DNA of 43,842 bases from NCBI GenBank assembly GCA_013287845.1, contig JABDDA010000006.1, positions 1 through 43,842 of the forward strand, read 5' to 3'. Shown piece after piece: positions 25,043 through 33,039 of the stretch; position 1 is the first letter of the stretch, and the number at the start of each line of letters is the position of its first letter. The position numbers were made by a program, and so were the translations under genes. The stretch is from Gammaproteobacteria bacterium (GTDB lineage Bacteria; Pseudomonadota; Gammaproteobacteria; DSM-16500). Below the pieces are notes generated by a model. It ran no database searches and was not told the DNA's origin. It was given only the letters and a program-made list of their open reading frames with translations.

Positions 25043-26302
25043 ATGGCACTCATTGTACAAAAATTTGGTGGCACATCAGTCGGTTCGCTTGAACGCATCC
25101 AACACGTTGCAGATAAAGTGATAAAAGCACGTGAAAAAGGCCATCAAGTAGTGGTGGTTGTTTCTGCAATGCATGGTGAAACAGATCGTTTAATTAAATT
25201 AGCGAATGCACTCACATCAGAACCGAATCCACGTGAATATGACATGTTACTTGCAACGGGCGAACAAGTTTCAATGGCATTACTTGCAATGGCATTGAAT
25301 GCAAAAAATTGTCCTGCACGTTCGTATACGGGACTACAAATTGGAATTCACACCGATGATTTTCATACCAAAGCGCGCATTTTAAATGTCGATACAACTA
25401 TTCTTTTAAAAGAATTAGCAGAAGGTTATGTGATTGTTGTTGCAGGATTTCAAGGTGTCAATACACGCGGAGATATTACAACACTCGGTCGCGGTGGTTC
25501 TGATACAACCGGTGTTGCATTAGCCGCTGCACTGAAAGCAGAAGAATGCCAAATTTATACTGATGTTGAAGGTGTTTACACAACCGATCCACGCGTGATT
25601 AAAGAAGCGATGCTGCTTTCACATATTTCTTTTGAAGAAATGTTGGAACTTTCAAGTTTAGGTGCGAAAGTTTTACAAATGCGTTCTGTTGAAATAGCTG
25701 CGCATCACAATATGCCTATTCGTGTGCTTTCAACTTTTACTGAAGGCGAAGGTACGTTAGTTACTTTTGAGGATAAAATTATGCAAAAAAGATTAGTGTC
25801 AGGTATTGCATTCAGTCATGAAGAAGCAATTATTTCTATTTTTGGTGTTCCCAATCGCGCAGGCATTGAAGGTGAAATTCTTGGAATGGTGAGTGATGCG
25901 AATATTGAAATTGATATGATCGCGCAAAACGCAACAGGGAATTCTGCAACTGATTTTACTTTTACTGTTCAACGAAAAGATTTTAAAAACACAATGTCTA
26001 TCATTGAAAAAATTTCAAAAAAATTAGGCGCTGCTTCGATTAAAAGTAATGCGCAAGTTGCGAAATTATCACTCGTTGGATTAGGCATGCGTTCTCATGC
26101 CGGTGTTGCAAGCAAAATGTTTAAAGCATTAGGCGAAGCGGATATTAATATTCTTATGATTACGACATCTGAAATTAAAATTTCTGTTGTGATTGATGAA
26201 AAAATGCTAGAGCGCGGCGCGCGTGCTGTGCACGAAGCATTTGAGCTGGACAAAAAGCTTCTTGAGAATGAGTCAGCTGAGATAGAAGCGGGCAACCTCT
26301 AA
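25043..26302 (+). CDS. lysC: Aspartate kinase
   Basis: Phosphorylates aspartate for Lys, Thr, Met and diaminopimelate synthesis. 419 residues with KFGGTSVGS (7-15), TLGRGGSDTTG, and two C-terminal ACT domains for feedback control (ISIFGVPNRAG; LSLVGLGMRSHAG). It starts ten bases after alaS with AGG upstream. The alaS-lysC-csrA order is typical of many gammaproteobacteria. Confidence 0.96.
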   Translation: MALIVQKFGGTSVGSLERIQHVADKVIKAREKGHQVVVVVSAMHGETDRLIKLANALTSEPNPREYDMLLATGEQVSMALLAMALNAKNCPARSYTGLQIGIHTDDFHTKARILNVDTTILLKELAEGYVIVVAGFQGVNTRGDITTLGRGGSDTTGVALAAALKAEECQIYTDVEGVYTTDPRVIKEAMLLSHISFEEMLELSSLGAKVLQMRSVEIAAHHNMPIRVLSTFTEGEGTLVTFEDKIMQKRLVSGIAFSHEEAIISIFGVPNRAGIEGEILGMVSDANIEIDMIAQNATGNSATDFTFTVQRKDFKNTMSIIEKISKKLGAASIKSNAQVAKLSLVGLGMRSHAGVASKMFKALGEADINILMITTSEIKISVVIDEKMLERGARAVHEAFELDKKLLENESAEIEAGNL

Positions 26303-26311
26303 AAATCCCAT

Positions 26312-26340
26312 TTGCACAAAATATATGAATTGTTTACTAT
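26312..26340 (+). promoter_or_regulatory. Possible csrA promoter
   Basis: TTGCAC (26312-26317) and TACTAT (26335-26340) are separated by 17 bases in the lysC-csrA gap, leaving a leader of about 125 bases before csrA. Confidence 0.4.
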
Positions 26341-26473
26341 GGCACACTTTGACTGTCTGTCGCGGTTTGCTTTTTTAAAATTGCGGGGGCAGTACTAGGG
26401 AAACCAAACAGACGCACTTTTACTTTTACAAATTAAGTGCACACAACAAGGTAGTGATGAAGGAGATGGAAAA

Positions 26474-26734
26474 ATGCTTATTTTAACTCGGCGTGTGGGT
26501 GAAACACTAATAATAGGTGACGATGTCGTTGTAACTGTACTTGGTATTAAAGGTAATCAAGTACGGATTGGTATTAATGCGCCTAAAGAAGTTTCTGTTC
26601 ACCGCGAAGAAATTTATCAGCGAATTCAGCAAGAAAAAAATGCAGCACCTGCAGCGGCTGCTGAACCTGCTGCTGGAAAAGCAAAAGCGCCTGAAAAAAA
26701 GGCAGAAAAGAAAAAAAGTACTAAAGAAGAATAA
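26474..26734 (+). CDS. csrA: Carbon storage/translation regulator CsrA
   Basis: RNA-binding dimer that represses or stabilises mRNAs by binding GGA motifs; in Legionella and Coxiella it governs the replicative/transmissive switch. 86 residues: canonical core [17 protein letters not shown]...[16 protein letters not shown] (1-55), followed by an unusual ~30-residue Ala/Lys/Glu/Pro-rich tail ending KKKSTKEE. The AAGGAGATGGA leader has two GGA motifs over the ribosome binding site, suggesting autoregulation. Confidence 0.96.
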   Translation: MLILTRRVGETLIIGDDVVVTVLGIKGNQVRIGINAPKEVSVHREEIYQRIQQEKNAAPAAAAEPAAGKAKAPEKKAEKKKSTKEE

Positions 26735-26768
26735 AAACTTTTTTACTTTTTATTTTATTTCAAAAACC

Positions 26769-26863
26769 GGAGAGATGGCCGAGAGGCTGAAGGCGCTCCC
26801 CTGCTAAGGGAGTATGGGGTCTTTAAAACTTCATCGAGGGTTCGAATCCCTCTCTCTCCGCCA
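26769..26863 (+). tRNA. tRNA-Ser (GCT)
   Basis: A 95-nt cloverleaf: acceptor GGAGAGA with TCTCTCC, D-arm GGCCGAGAGGCTGAAGGC, anticodon loop CTGCTAA (anticodon GCT, codons AGC/AGU), long class II variable arm, GGTTCGAATCC T-arm and encoded CCA. It lies after csrA. Confidence 0.95.
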
Positions 26864-26872
26864 AAACATGTT

Positions 26873-26949
26873 GCGCCCGTAGCTCAGTTGGATAGAGTAC
26901 CTGGCTACGAACTAGGGGGTCGGGAGTTCGAATCTCTCCGGGCGCGCCA
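26873..26949 (+). tRNA. tRNA-Arg (ACG)
   Basis: A 77-nt cloverleaf: acceptor GCGCCCG with CGGGCGC, anticodon loop CTACGAA (anticodon ACG, read as inosine for CGU/CGC/CGA), T-arm GAGTTCGAATCTC and encoded CCA. The anticodon stem CCTGG/CTAGG contains one G-U pair. Differs from the next tRNA gene at four bases. Confidence 0.95.
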
Positions 26950-27001
26950 AAATATTTTTATTCTAAAAAATTTTCTCAAAAAAATTGGTGGAATAACAAA
27001 A

Positions 27002-27029
27002 TTGAAAACTGATTTTGCACCAGTATAAT
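27002..27029 (+). promoter_or_regulatory. Promoter of the second tRNA-Arg gene
   Basis: TTGAAA (27002-27007) and TATAAT (27024-27029) with a 16-base spacer, ending 11 bases before the tRNA gene. Confidence 0.6.
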
Positions 27030-27040
27030 GTGTTTTCTTT

Positions 27041-27117
27041 GCGCCCGTAGCTCAGTTGGATAGAGTATCTGGCTTCGAACCAGGTGGTCGGGAGTTCGAA
27101 TCTCTCCGGGCGCGCCA
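27041..27117 (+). tRNA. tRNA-Arg (TCG)
   Basis: Same body as the neighbouring tRNA-Arg (ACG) but with anticodon loop CTTCGAA (anticodon TCG), anticodon stem TCTGG/CCAGG and one variable-loop change. Encoded CCA. It has its own promoter. Probably a tandem duplicate whose wobble base changed from A to T, so it would read CGA/CGG. Confidence 0.93.
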
Positions 27118-27185
27118 GCTTTCCCAATTTACAAACACTTCTTTTACACTAAAAAATTTATATTAATAAATTGAAAGGAGAGGAT

Positions 27186-27284
27186 ATGTTACCCAAAAAA
27201 AGACCCCCCACTCATCCTGGGAAAATGTTATTAAATGTCATTTTTCAGATGAGGATTGTTATGCTGCATCTCGCACACCAATAA
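27186..27284 (+). pseudogene. Truncated HigA-like antitoxin remnant
   Basis: A 32-codon frame with strong ribosome binding site AAAGGAGAGG. It begins MLPKKRPPTHPGKMLL, the characteristic N-terminus of HigA/VapI-type antitoxins, then diverges after ~16 residues and stops. The helix-turn-helix is missing. It runs into the 3' end of the minus-strand toxin-antitoxin pair, suggesting that it was cut by a rearrangement at this spot. Confidence 0.55.
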
Positions 27285-27573
27285 TCAAATCAAGTCCATT
27301 ACGATTTACTAAATCTTGCAAACATAAACGAACAAATTGTCTAGGAGAATAACCAAGTTTTTTTGCATAGTCTGCTGCAGCACGCGGACTTGCAAATCGT
27401 CTTCCACGTTCTAAATCACATAAATATTGCTTAGAAATACCCAATGATTTAGCAAATTCAATTTGACTCATTTCTTCGCCTTCTCGAATTGCTAATAAAA
27501 GAGAACCTAATGTTAATTTTCCTGAAAGTTTTTCTAAGAATGCTAACGATTGTTTGGTATTTTTAGTAGGCAT
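27259..27573 (-). CDS. XRE-family helix-turn-helix antitoxin
   Basis: 104 residues with an XRE helix-turn-helix at about 35-59 (MSQIEFAKSLGISKQYLCDLERGRRF). It overlaps the 3' end of the upstream toxin gene by 11 bases. A toxin-first order with an XRE partner is that of HigBA-type modules; the antitoxin would bind the toxin and repress the operon. Confidence 0.85.
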   Translation of the reverse strand: MPTKNTKQSLAFLEKLSGKLTLGSLLLAIREGEEMSQIEFAKSLGISKQYLCDLERGRRFASPRAAADYAKKLGYSPRQFVRLCLQDLVNRNGLDLIIGVRDAA

Positions 27574-27847
27574 GTTTGTTTATCTCCAATATCATCACAA
27601 TTTCTATTTCACCACTATGCTTAATGGCATAAATAGCTCTATACGCTTTACTTAATCGAATAGAACGCTGCCCTATTCTTTTTCCATGTAATGGCTCATC
27701 ATGATAGCCAGGAATTTTTCTCATTTCTCTTAATCCTGAATAACTAACACCTTCGATCCATGCTTGTAATTTTTTAAAAATATGGAAAGGAACTTTTTTT
27801 AAATCATGCAATGCATGATCACTGATAATAACTTCAAAAATATCCAT
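27563..27847 (-). CDS. RelE/HigB-family toxin
   Basis: 94 residues of the RelE/ParE fold: N-terminal helices (DHALHDLKKVPFHIFKKLQAWI), then strands with RIGQRSIRLSKAYRAIYAI and a C-terminal EINKHAY, the pattern of HigB/RelE-like ribosome-dependent mRNA endonucleases. GGAGAG eight bases before the ATG. It is the first gene of a toxin-antitoxin operon beside the tRNA cluster. Activity is inferred from family only. Confidence 0.85.
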   Translation of the reverse strand: MDIFEVIISDHALHDLKKVPFHIFKKLQAWIEGVSYSGLREMRKIPGYHDEPLHGKRIGQRSIRLSKAYRAIYAIKHSGEIEIVMILEINKHAY

Positions 27848-27865
27848 GGATCTCTCCTGTTAAGT

Positions 27866-27884
27866 GTACTCCTGAAAAGGGTAC
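27866..27884. promoter_or_regulatory. Possible operator of the toxin-antitoxin operon
   Basis: Imperfect inverted repeat GTACTCC-TGAAAA-GGGTAC about 19 bases upstream of the toxin start, well placed for autorepression by the XRE protein. Confidence 0.3.
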
Positions 27885-27948
27885 TTTTCAATGAAAATAG
27901 TAAATAGTAGTATTGAAAAAATAGATTTGATGGGATGAAAAGAAGGGG

Positions 27949-27980
27949 AAACTCATGATTGCATGATCATGAGTTTTTAT
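27949..27980. terminator. Hairpin terminator between toxin operon and exported protein gene
   Basis: AAACTCATGAT and ATCATGAGTTT form an 11-bp stem with a six-base loop. The T-run follows on the plus strand; on the minus strand the stem is followed by TCCCC. It lies 30 bases beyond the stop of the 28006-28899 gene. Confidence 0.5.
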
Positions 27981-28005
27981 AAAGAAAATTATTCTAATAA
28001 ATAAA

Positions 28006-28899
28006 TTAAATTTTAAGCGCAGGATGACTTTTTATTTCTTTCAGTTTCTGCTGAAGTATGTCTGTTTCAAAATCCCAAATTTCTTTTTCAAATTTTTTCT
28101 TAAATGTTTGGTAATCCATTTCATTATTTTTAATATCAGAAATAAATTTTTCAAATTCTGGATTAAGTGCTAACGCACGTTTAATATATTTTTCTGCTGT
28201 GCCTGTTTTTCCTAGTTTCCATAATTTTGCTGCTTCTAATAATTTTGCAGCACCGTTATTTTTATCTTTGGAAGCAGTTTTTAAAATTCTTTCGGATGCA
28301 AAAATACTTTCGTCATGATAACTTTGCATTGCTTTTTCAATATAATTTCCAGCATCCAATTTTAAATCGAATAATTTTCCAAAAGAATATTTATTCATCA
28401 CATCAAGAGATAACACACTATACAACTCGTGTGTTGGCTTTCCTGCTTTCTGATATAACATCATCAATGCAACACCTGCATATTCATATGCTTGAGGATG
28501 CGAATATTTTACCATTCCACTTTCAATAAATTGTTTAAGCGGTGCAATCACAGTTTTTTCAAGTGCACTATTTCCTCTATCCATACTAAAAACATTTGTT
28601 ATCCCTGCTGTTAACTTATAATTATTAAATTGCGTCAACGCAGATTTAAGACACGCTTCAGGATCGTACATCGCAAAACATGATTGTTGATCCATATCGC
28701 CATAAGGTTGATTCGCTGTCATACCAACATGATTAGCTTGCTCATCAAAAGGCTCGCGAATTAAATCGTGATTAATACCGGGTGTCACTCTCGCAAACCG
28801 CATGGCTTGCGCATGACGATCAACCTGAGCAACAGAACCTTTTGCAAAAAATCCTACTGCTGCAATACCACCTGCTTGAAGCGTTTTTTTCAATTTCAT
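28006..28899 (-). CDS. Unknown exported protein with TPR-like C-terminal part
   Basis: 297 residues. The N-terminus MKLKKTLQAGGIAAVGFFAKGSVAQ looks like a Sec signal peptide with cleavage near residue 25. Residues ~210-250 (AAKLLEAAKLWKLGKTGTAEKYIKRALALNPEFEKF) resemble a tetratricopeptide/Sel1-like helical pair. The C-terminus is charged and helical. No known family recognised. GAGG lies upstream of the ATG. It is divergent from the first ankyrin gene and shares the PmrA-box-like site at 28945-28961, with a -10 (TAAAAT) ten bases away. Confidence 0.7.
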   Translation of the reverse strand: MKLKKTLQAGGIAAVGFFAKGSVAQVDRHAQAMRFARVTPGINHDLIREPFDEQANHVGMTANQPYGDMDQQSCFAMYDPEACLKSALTQFNNYKLTAGITNVFSMDRGNSALEKTVIAPLKQFIESGMVKYSHPQAYEYAGVALMMLYQKAGKPTHELYSVLSLDVMNKYSFGKLFDLKLDAGNYIEKAMQSYHDESIFASERILKTASKDKNNGAAKLLEAAKLWKLGKTGTAEKYIKRALALNPEFEKFISDIKNNEMDYQTFKKKFEKEIWDFETDILQQKLKEIKSHPALKI

Positions 28900-28928
28900 C
28901 TCTCATTCCTCATTAAAAAATTTTCATC

Positions 28929-28988
28929 ATTTTACTTGAAAACTCTTAAGGAAACCTTAAGTTTTCTAGAAAAAAAATTCGCTATAAT
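28929..28988. promoter_or_regulatory. Divergent promoter region with PmrA-box-like site
   Basis: CTTAAG-GAAAC-CTTAAG at 28945-28961 matches YTTAAK-N5-YTTAAK. Minus strand: ten bases then TAAAAT (28934-28929) for the exported protein. Plus strand: 21 bases then TATAAT (28983-28988) for the ankyrin gene. Ten and 21 differ by one helical turn. The second copy of the box is at 20374-20390. Confidence 0.65.
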
Positions 28989-29017
28989 AAAGCAACAAAA
29001 AATGAGAGATTCTAATT

Positions 29018-32000
29018 ATGAGTATGAGTGGCGATAAAGATGTAAAAACATCAGATTCTTCATCAATAGCAACTGCTGTTGCTTCAGCTGCACCCTTTCC
29101 ATCGCAATTACCAAAATCGTTACTCGCTGAATTAGAAAAACTATTAGAAAAACTAAATGCGCTTCCAGAAAAAAAAGATTCTTTAAATACATTTAAAGAA
29201 AATATTGCAAAAATAAAAATATCTGTTAATGAAACAAATTTTAGAATTATTTATAAAGATTGCATTAATAAATTACGCGCAGACTTATTAAAATTATTAA
29301 ACGATCAACCGTTAATGAAAGCAGCTGATATACAACAAGCGATTTATAATGCGTTAATCCAAATTGCACTTTATTTACCAGCAAATAATACATTTACTGT
29401 TGATGCAAAAGATGAAATAGAAACATTCGAAGATGCGATTTCTTTTGTTGAATTAAAAAAAGATGCAAAAACAATTATTTTTTCAACAGGACATTACGTT
29501 CATCTTGACAATATCATTCAACTTCATCAAAGCAAAGGTCATTTTAATTCGGCATTGACGCCTGCCGCGATGGAAACTTTTAGAGAATCTACTGCTGCAG
29601 AAAGAGCAACGCATCACATCAGTGAAGATCGCGCGTATCAAACTATCGCTGATACAAAAGAGCAGCCTCTCACTCATCCTGCATTATCAGGAAATGTTCC
29701 GTGTCATCCACTCGATGCTTTAAATATTATTTCTGTTTCAGCAAGAACTGTTTCAGGAAAAAATAATCTCACTACGATTGATCGCTTAGCAAATGAAATG
29801 AATTTCCCAGAAAATAGCGGATTTTCATTACTACACGCTTGCGCGATGTTTAATAAACAAGCTAACTATTTTTTGTTAACAGATCCGTGTGGTCCTTATC
29901 AATTTCGAACACTTCCATACAATCCAGAAGATTCGTTTGGTGCAACAGCAGGTTATTATGGGCTCAGGGAAGGTCATCCAAAATATTTAGCTCATAGTGG
30001 AATATCTTATCCAAATCGTTTTACAAACTATAATTCTCACGGCGAATTGATGATTCATACCGCTGCACGTTTAGGCGATGTGCGCATGCTGGAATTGATT
30101 AAGTCACAAGACACTATCGATAGAACCGGTCCACTCTACCAATCACCCCTCGAACAAAAAACAAAAGATCAAAAATATTATCCTGTTCATCTTGCTGCAA
30201 TGCATGACCGAGGTAACTTCATTCAAAAATTAAATGAATTAGCTGCTGATATTCTCATTGAAGCAGCAAACGGTGAAACAGCATTAGATATTGCAATAAA
30301 AAGCACAAATTTAAATGCTGCGCGTGCGTTTGCATCTGATAATACTTTTTTTGGTGATAAAAGAATTAATCTCTCTAAAAAAGTATATGTATTACTTGCA
30401 ATGCCAGCAAATAAACTAACTCCTGAACTCAAATCAACATTATTGAAAGAAGAAATTATCGTTCGTTTTAATTTCATTTTAACAATTGCATTGTCGGATA
30501 CAACAAACATAAATAAAAAAGACGCAGAACAAGTAAGGCAAGTGAATACGATTAAAAAAGCAATTCAAGATACATTCGATCAAAAAACGGCATTAGGAAT
30601 GTTCTTGAATGCACCACTCCATCAAGCGGTTTCAGAAGGAGACACATCCCACATTCTAATTTACACAAAAATATTACATGCCCTTGGATTAAATATTCAT
30701 TGTAAAAACGCAGAGGGAATTCCACCGTACTATCTCGCATTACAAGAAAATAAATCCGTTTCGATAACAACATTAGAAAAAACTTTTACTGAAGAAAAAC
30801 TCACCTGGCAACAATCACACTGGCCTTGCCTACAAGTCGCAATTGAAAAAAATAATTTACCCATCATGACTTATTTATTAAACACAGCACCCAAAGCATT
30901 AGAAGAACCCCCACTTCACTTTGCTGCACGAAAAAATTTTCACGCCACTATTCCAACATTAGTCAATCAATGCAAACAATCTGTTGATGAAAAAAATAAA
31001 AAAGGAAATACCGCATTACATGAAGCAATCACTTCAAGCACGTCTGAATCAGCACGCGCAGCCATCGCACTTCTCGATTTAAAAGCAGATTATCACGTAC
31101 CTAATCAAGAAGGCCGCACACCGCTTTCTCTTGCTCTTCTTCATGACAATCAAACTATTTTGCAACACATGGCAAAAATAGACGCTGAAAAAGAAAGCAA
31201 AGATGCAAAACCCGATGTGACGCAATTTATTCTTAAAAACATGGATCAATTATTATTAATGGCTGCGCAAGATGTCGATGTTGAAAGTGGTTTACAGCTA
31301 TTTAAAAAATTATTGAATTATTTTTCTAAAGAAAATAAAAAATATTTTTCACGCGCGGCGCATTATGCCGTTTATTTTGACCGACCCGAAATGATTAAAG
31401 AATTGCATAGACGAAATTTTAATTTAAATACTATAGAAAAATTATTTGATGTAGAAAATAATAAGCGAGTTGATTTAAGTTTTAAAAGTTCTCCTATTGT
31501 CATGGCTGCTGTTCGTCAAAACAAAAATGTTTTAACAACTTTATTCGAGTGCAAAGCGGATATTAATGCAGCTGATCATAATGGAGATACCGCATTACAT
31601 CACGCCACAACCCTAGATGAATCTAAAAAAGTTTTAGCAGAAATAGTTACTCGCATTAGCGTAATAGATTTTTTAATTGGCCACGGCGCAGACATTCACG
31701 CAAAAAATAAACTGGGCAACACACCGCTTCACTTATGCATGAAAATGCAAGAAATACGCACGGTTTTAATCAGCTGTGGCGCGGATATTCATCAAGAGAA
31801 TGATGCAAAAAAATCCGCATTAGAATTAGCAGATACAAAAGAACTCGGTGAAATTGCTCAGCGAGAACTCTCATTACGCGTCACTATTTTTTACGACACT
31901 ATTAAAAGAGACATTAAAAAATCTATCACCCTTTTTAAAACAGCAGGCATCGTTCCCGATGAAAGTTTACGTAAGATGGCCATGACATTACGTGATATCG

Positions 32001-32968
32001 ATATGATCACGATCTTGCGTGATAAACATGGAATGAAAGACCATCCCATCAAAAGAAAAAGAATAAAAAGGGCAATTGAAAATAATCAACCCGAAGAATT
32101 AGATTTCTTATTCGCAAGAAATAAAAAACAGCGCGAAGCAGATCCTGAAGTAAAACCCATTGAACTTCTTACTTCTGATTTTGATGCGGGTATTGAAAAA
32201 GCAAAAAGATCAAATCGATTTGATTTATTAAAAGTCTTTGCGAAACATGACAAGAAAATTTTTAATCATCTTATAGAAAAGAAAGAGTGGAAATTATTAA
32301 CAGAACTTCTGAGACGCTCAAAAAACAATGACGCTCAATTTAAAGAAATTAAAGATATTCTTACCCCTCATCAAAAAAATCTTTTTGCAGAATTTTCTGA
32401 AAAAATTAAAACTGTGAGTGCAAGCGATAGCAAAAATGAAAAAGACAACAAAGATTCAAAATCATCTTCACTAAGTATTTCAATCGAAGCTAAAGATGAC
32501 TTACTCGATCCTGTATTAGCAAAAAGAAATTTATTAGGACTCGTGTTAGCTGAAAATAATTTTTTAGATGCCGCACTCAAAACTATTTTTCCTGCACCAA
32601 CGACAGCTACCGCAGTCTCTGTCACAGTAGTGGGACTATTTTCTTCTACAAAAGAATACACCGCTGTTGTGTTAGATGAAAAAGGAATCACAAGTCACAT
32701 CGAAGAAATTTATTCTCTCCTTAAAGCAAATAAGAATGAATCACTCTTGGGTGAATTAATTACGCAAGCAATGCAGCGCAATTTCTTTCAAATGATAAAA
32801 ACAGATGCGAATTATTCAAAACTTTCCCCAGACATTATAAAAAAATTACGTGACATTCATGTGACTTGCCAAGACGATGAAAATAACGCTGTCATTGTCA
32901 TGCGAAAATTAATGGAAAAACTAGCTGAAATTAATCACCCTACCTCTATAATACCTCATAAAAAATAA
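29018..32968 (+). CDS. Large ankyrin-repeat protein, candidate type IV effector (paralogue 1)
   Basis: 1316 residues, no signal peptide or membrane segment. A conserved N-terminal module (1-260), including DAISFVELKKDAKTIIFSTG at about 138-160, is shared with the next gene. Ankyrin repeats follow: NSGFSLLHACAMF (~265), GELMIHTAARLGDVRMLELI (~342), GNTALHEAI and GRTPLSLALLHDN (~665-715), GDTALHHAT and GNTPLHLCM (~850-910). The C-terminal module KRNLLG...FLD ... HIEEIYSLLKA ... LSPDIIKKLRDIHVTC is also shared. Start MSMSGDKDVKTS parallels the neighbour. Size, repeats and the PmrA-like promoter make it a Dot/Icm effector candidate; no eukaryotic target can be named. Confidence 0.85.
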   Translation: MSMSGDKDVKTSDSSSIATAVASAAPFPSQLPKSLLAELEKLLEKLNALPEKKDSLNTFKENIAKIKISVNETNFRIIYKDCINKLRADLLKLLNDQPLMKAADIQQAIYNALIQIALYLPANNTFTVDAKDEIETFEDAISFVELKKDAKTIIFSTGHYVHLDNIIQLHQSKGHFNSALTPAAMETFRESTAAERATHHISEDRAYQTIADTKEQPLTHPALSGNVPCHPLDALNIISVSARTVSGKNNLTTIDRLANEMNFPENSGFSLLHACAMFNKQANYFLLTDPCGPYQFRTLPYNPEDSFGATAGYYGLREGHPKYLAHSGISYPNRFTNYNSHGELMIHTAARLGDVRMLELIKSQDTIDRTGPLYQSPLEQKTKDQKYYPVHLAAMHDRGNFIQKLNELAADILIEAANGETALDIAIKSTNLNAARAFASDNTFFGDKRINLSKKVYVLLAMPANKLTPELKSTLLKEEIIVRFNFILTIALSDTTNINKKDAEQVRQVNTIKKAIQDTFDQKTALGMFLNAPLHQAVSEGDTSHILIYTKILHALGLNIHCKNAEGIPPYYLALQENKSVSITTLEKTFTEEKLTWQQSHWPCLQVAIEKNNLPIMTYLLNTAPKALEEPPLHFAARKNFHATIPTLVNQCKQSVDEKNKKGNTALHEAITSSTSESARAAIALLDLKADYHVPNQEGRTPLSLALLHDNQTILQHMAKIDAEKESKDAKPDVTQFILKNMDQLLLMAAQDVDVESGLQLFKKLLNYFSKENKKYFSRAAHYAVYFDRPEMIKELHRRNFNLNTIEKLFDVENNKRVDLSFKSSPIVMAAVRQNKNVLTTLFECKADINAADHNGDTALHHATTLDESKKVLAEIVTRISVIDFLIGHGADIHAKNKLGNTPLHLCMKMQEIRTVLISCGADIHQENDAKKSALELADTKELGEIAQRELSLRVTIFYDTIKRDIKKSITLFKTAGIVPDESLRKMAMTLRDIDMITILRDKHGMKDHPIKRKRIKRAIENNQPEELDFLFARNKKQREADPEVKPIELLTSDFDAGIEKAKRSNRFDLLKVFAKHDKKIFNHLIEKKEWKLLTELLRRSKNNDAQFKEIKDILTPHQKNLFAEFSEKIKTVSASDSKNEKDNKDSKSSSLSISIEAKDDLLDPVLAKRNLLGLVLAENNFLDAALKTIFPAPTTATAVSVTVVGLFSSTKEYTAVVLDEKGITSHIEEIYSLLKANKNESLLGELITQAMQRNFFQMIKTDANYSKLSPDIIKKLRDIHVTCQDDENNAVIVMRKLMEKLAEINHPTSIIPHKK

Positions 32969-33039
32969 GGATTTACATCGCACGCCATCCTATGCAATAT
33001 AGGCTATAATAATAGAATAATCATAACGAGGGATCCAAG

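Noticed and set aside
26541-26807. Frame overlapping csrA and the tRNA-Ser start
   Set aside because: Out-of-frame reading of csrA that runs into a tRNA gene; not coding.
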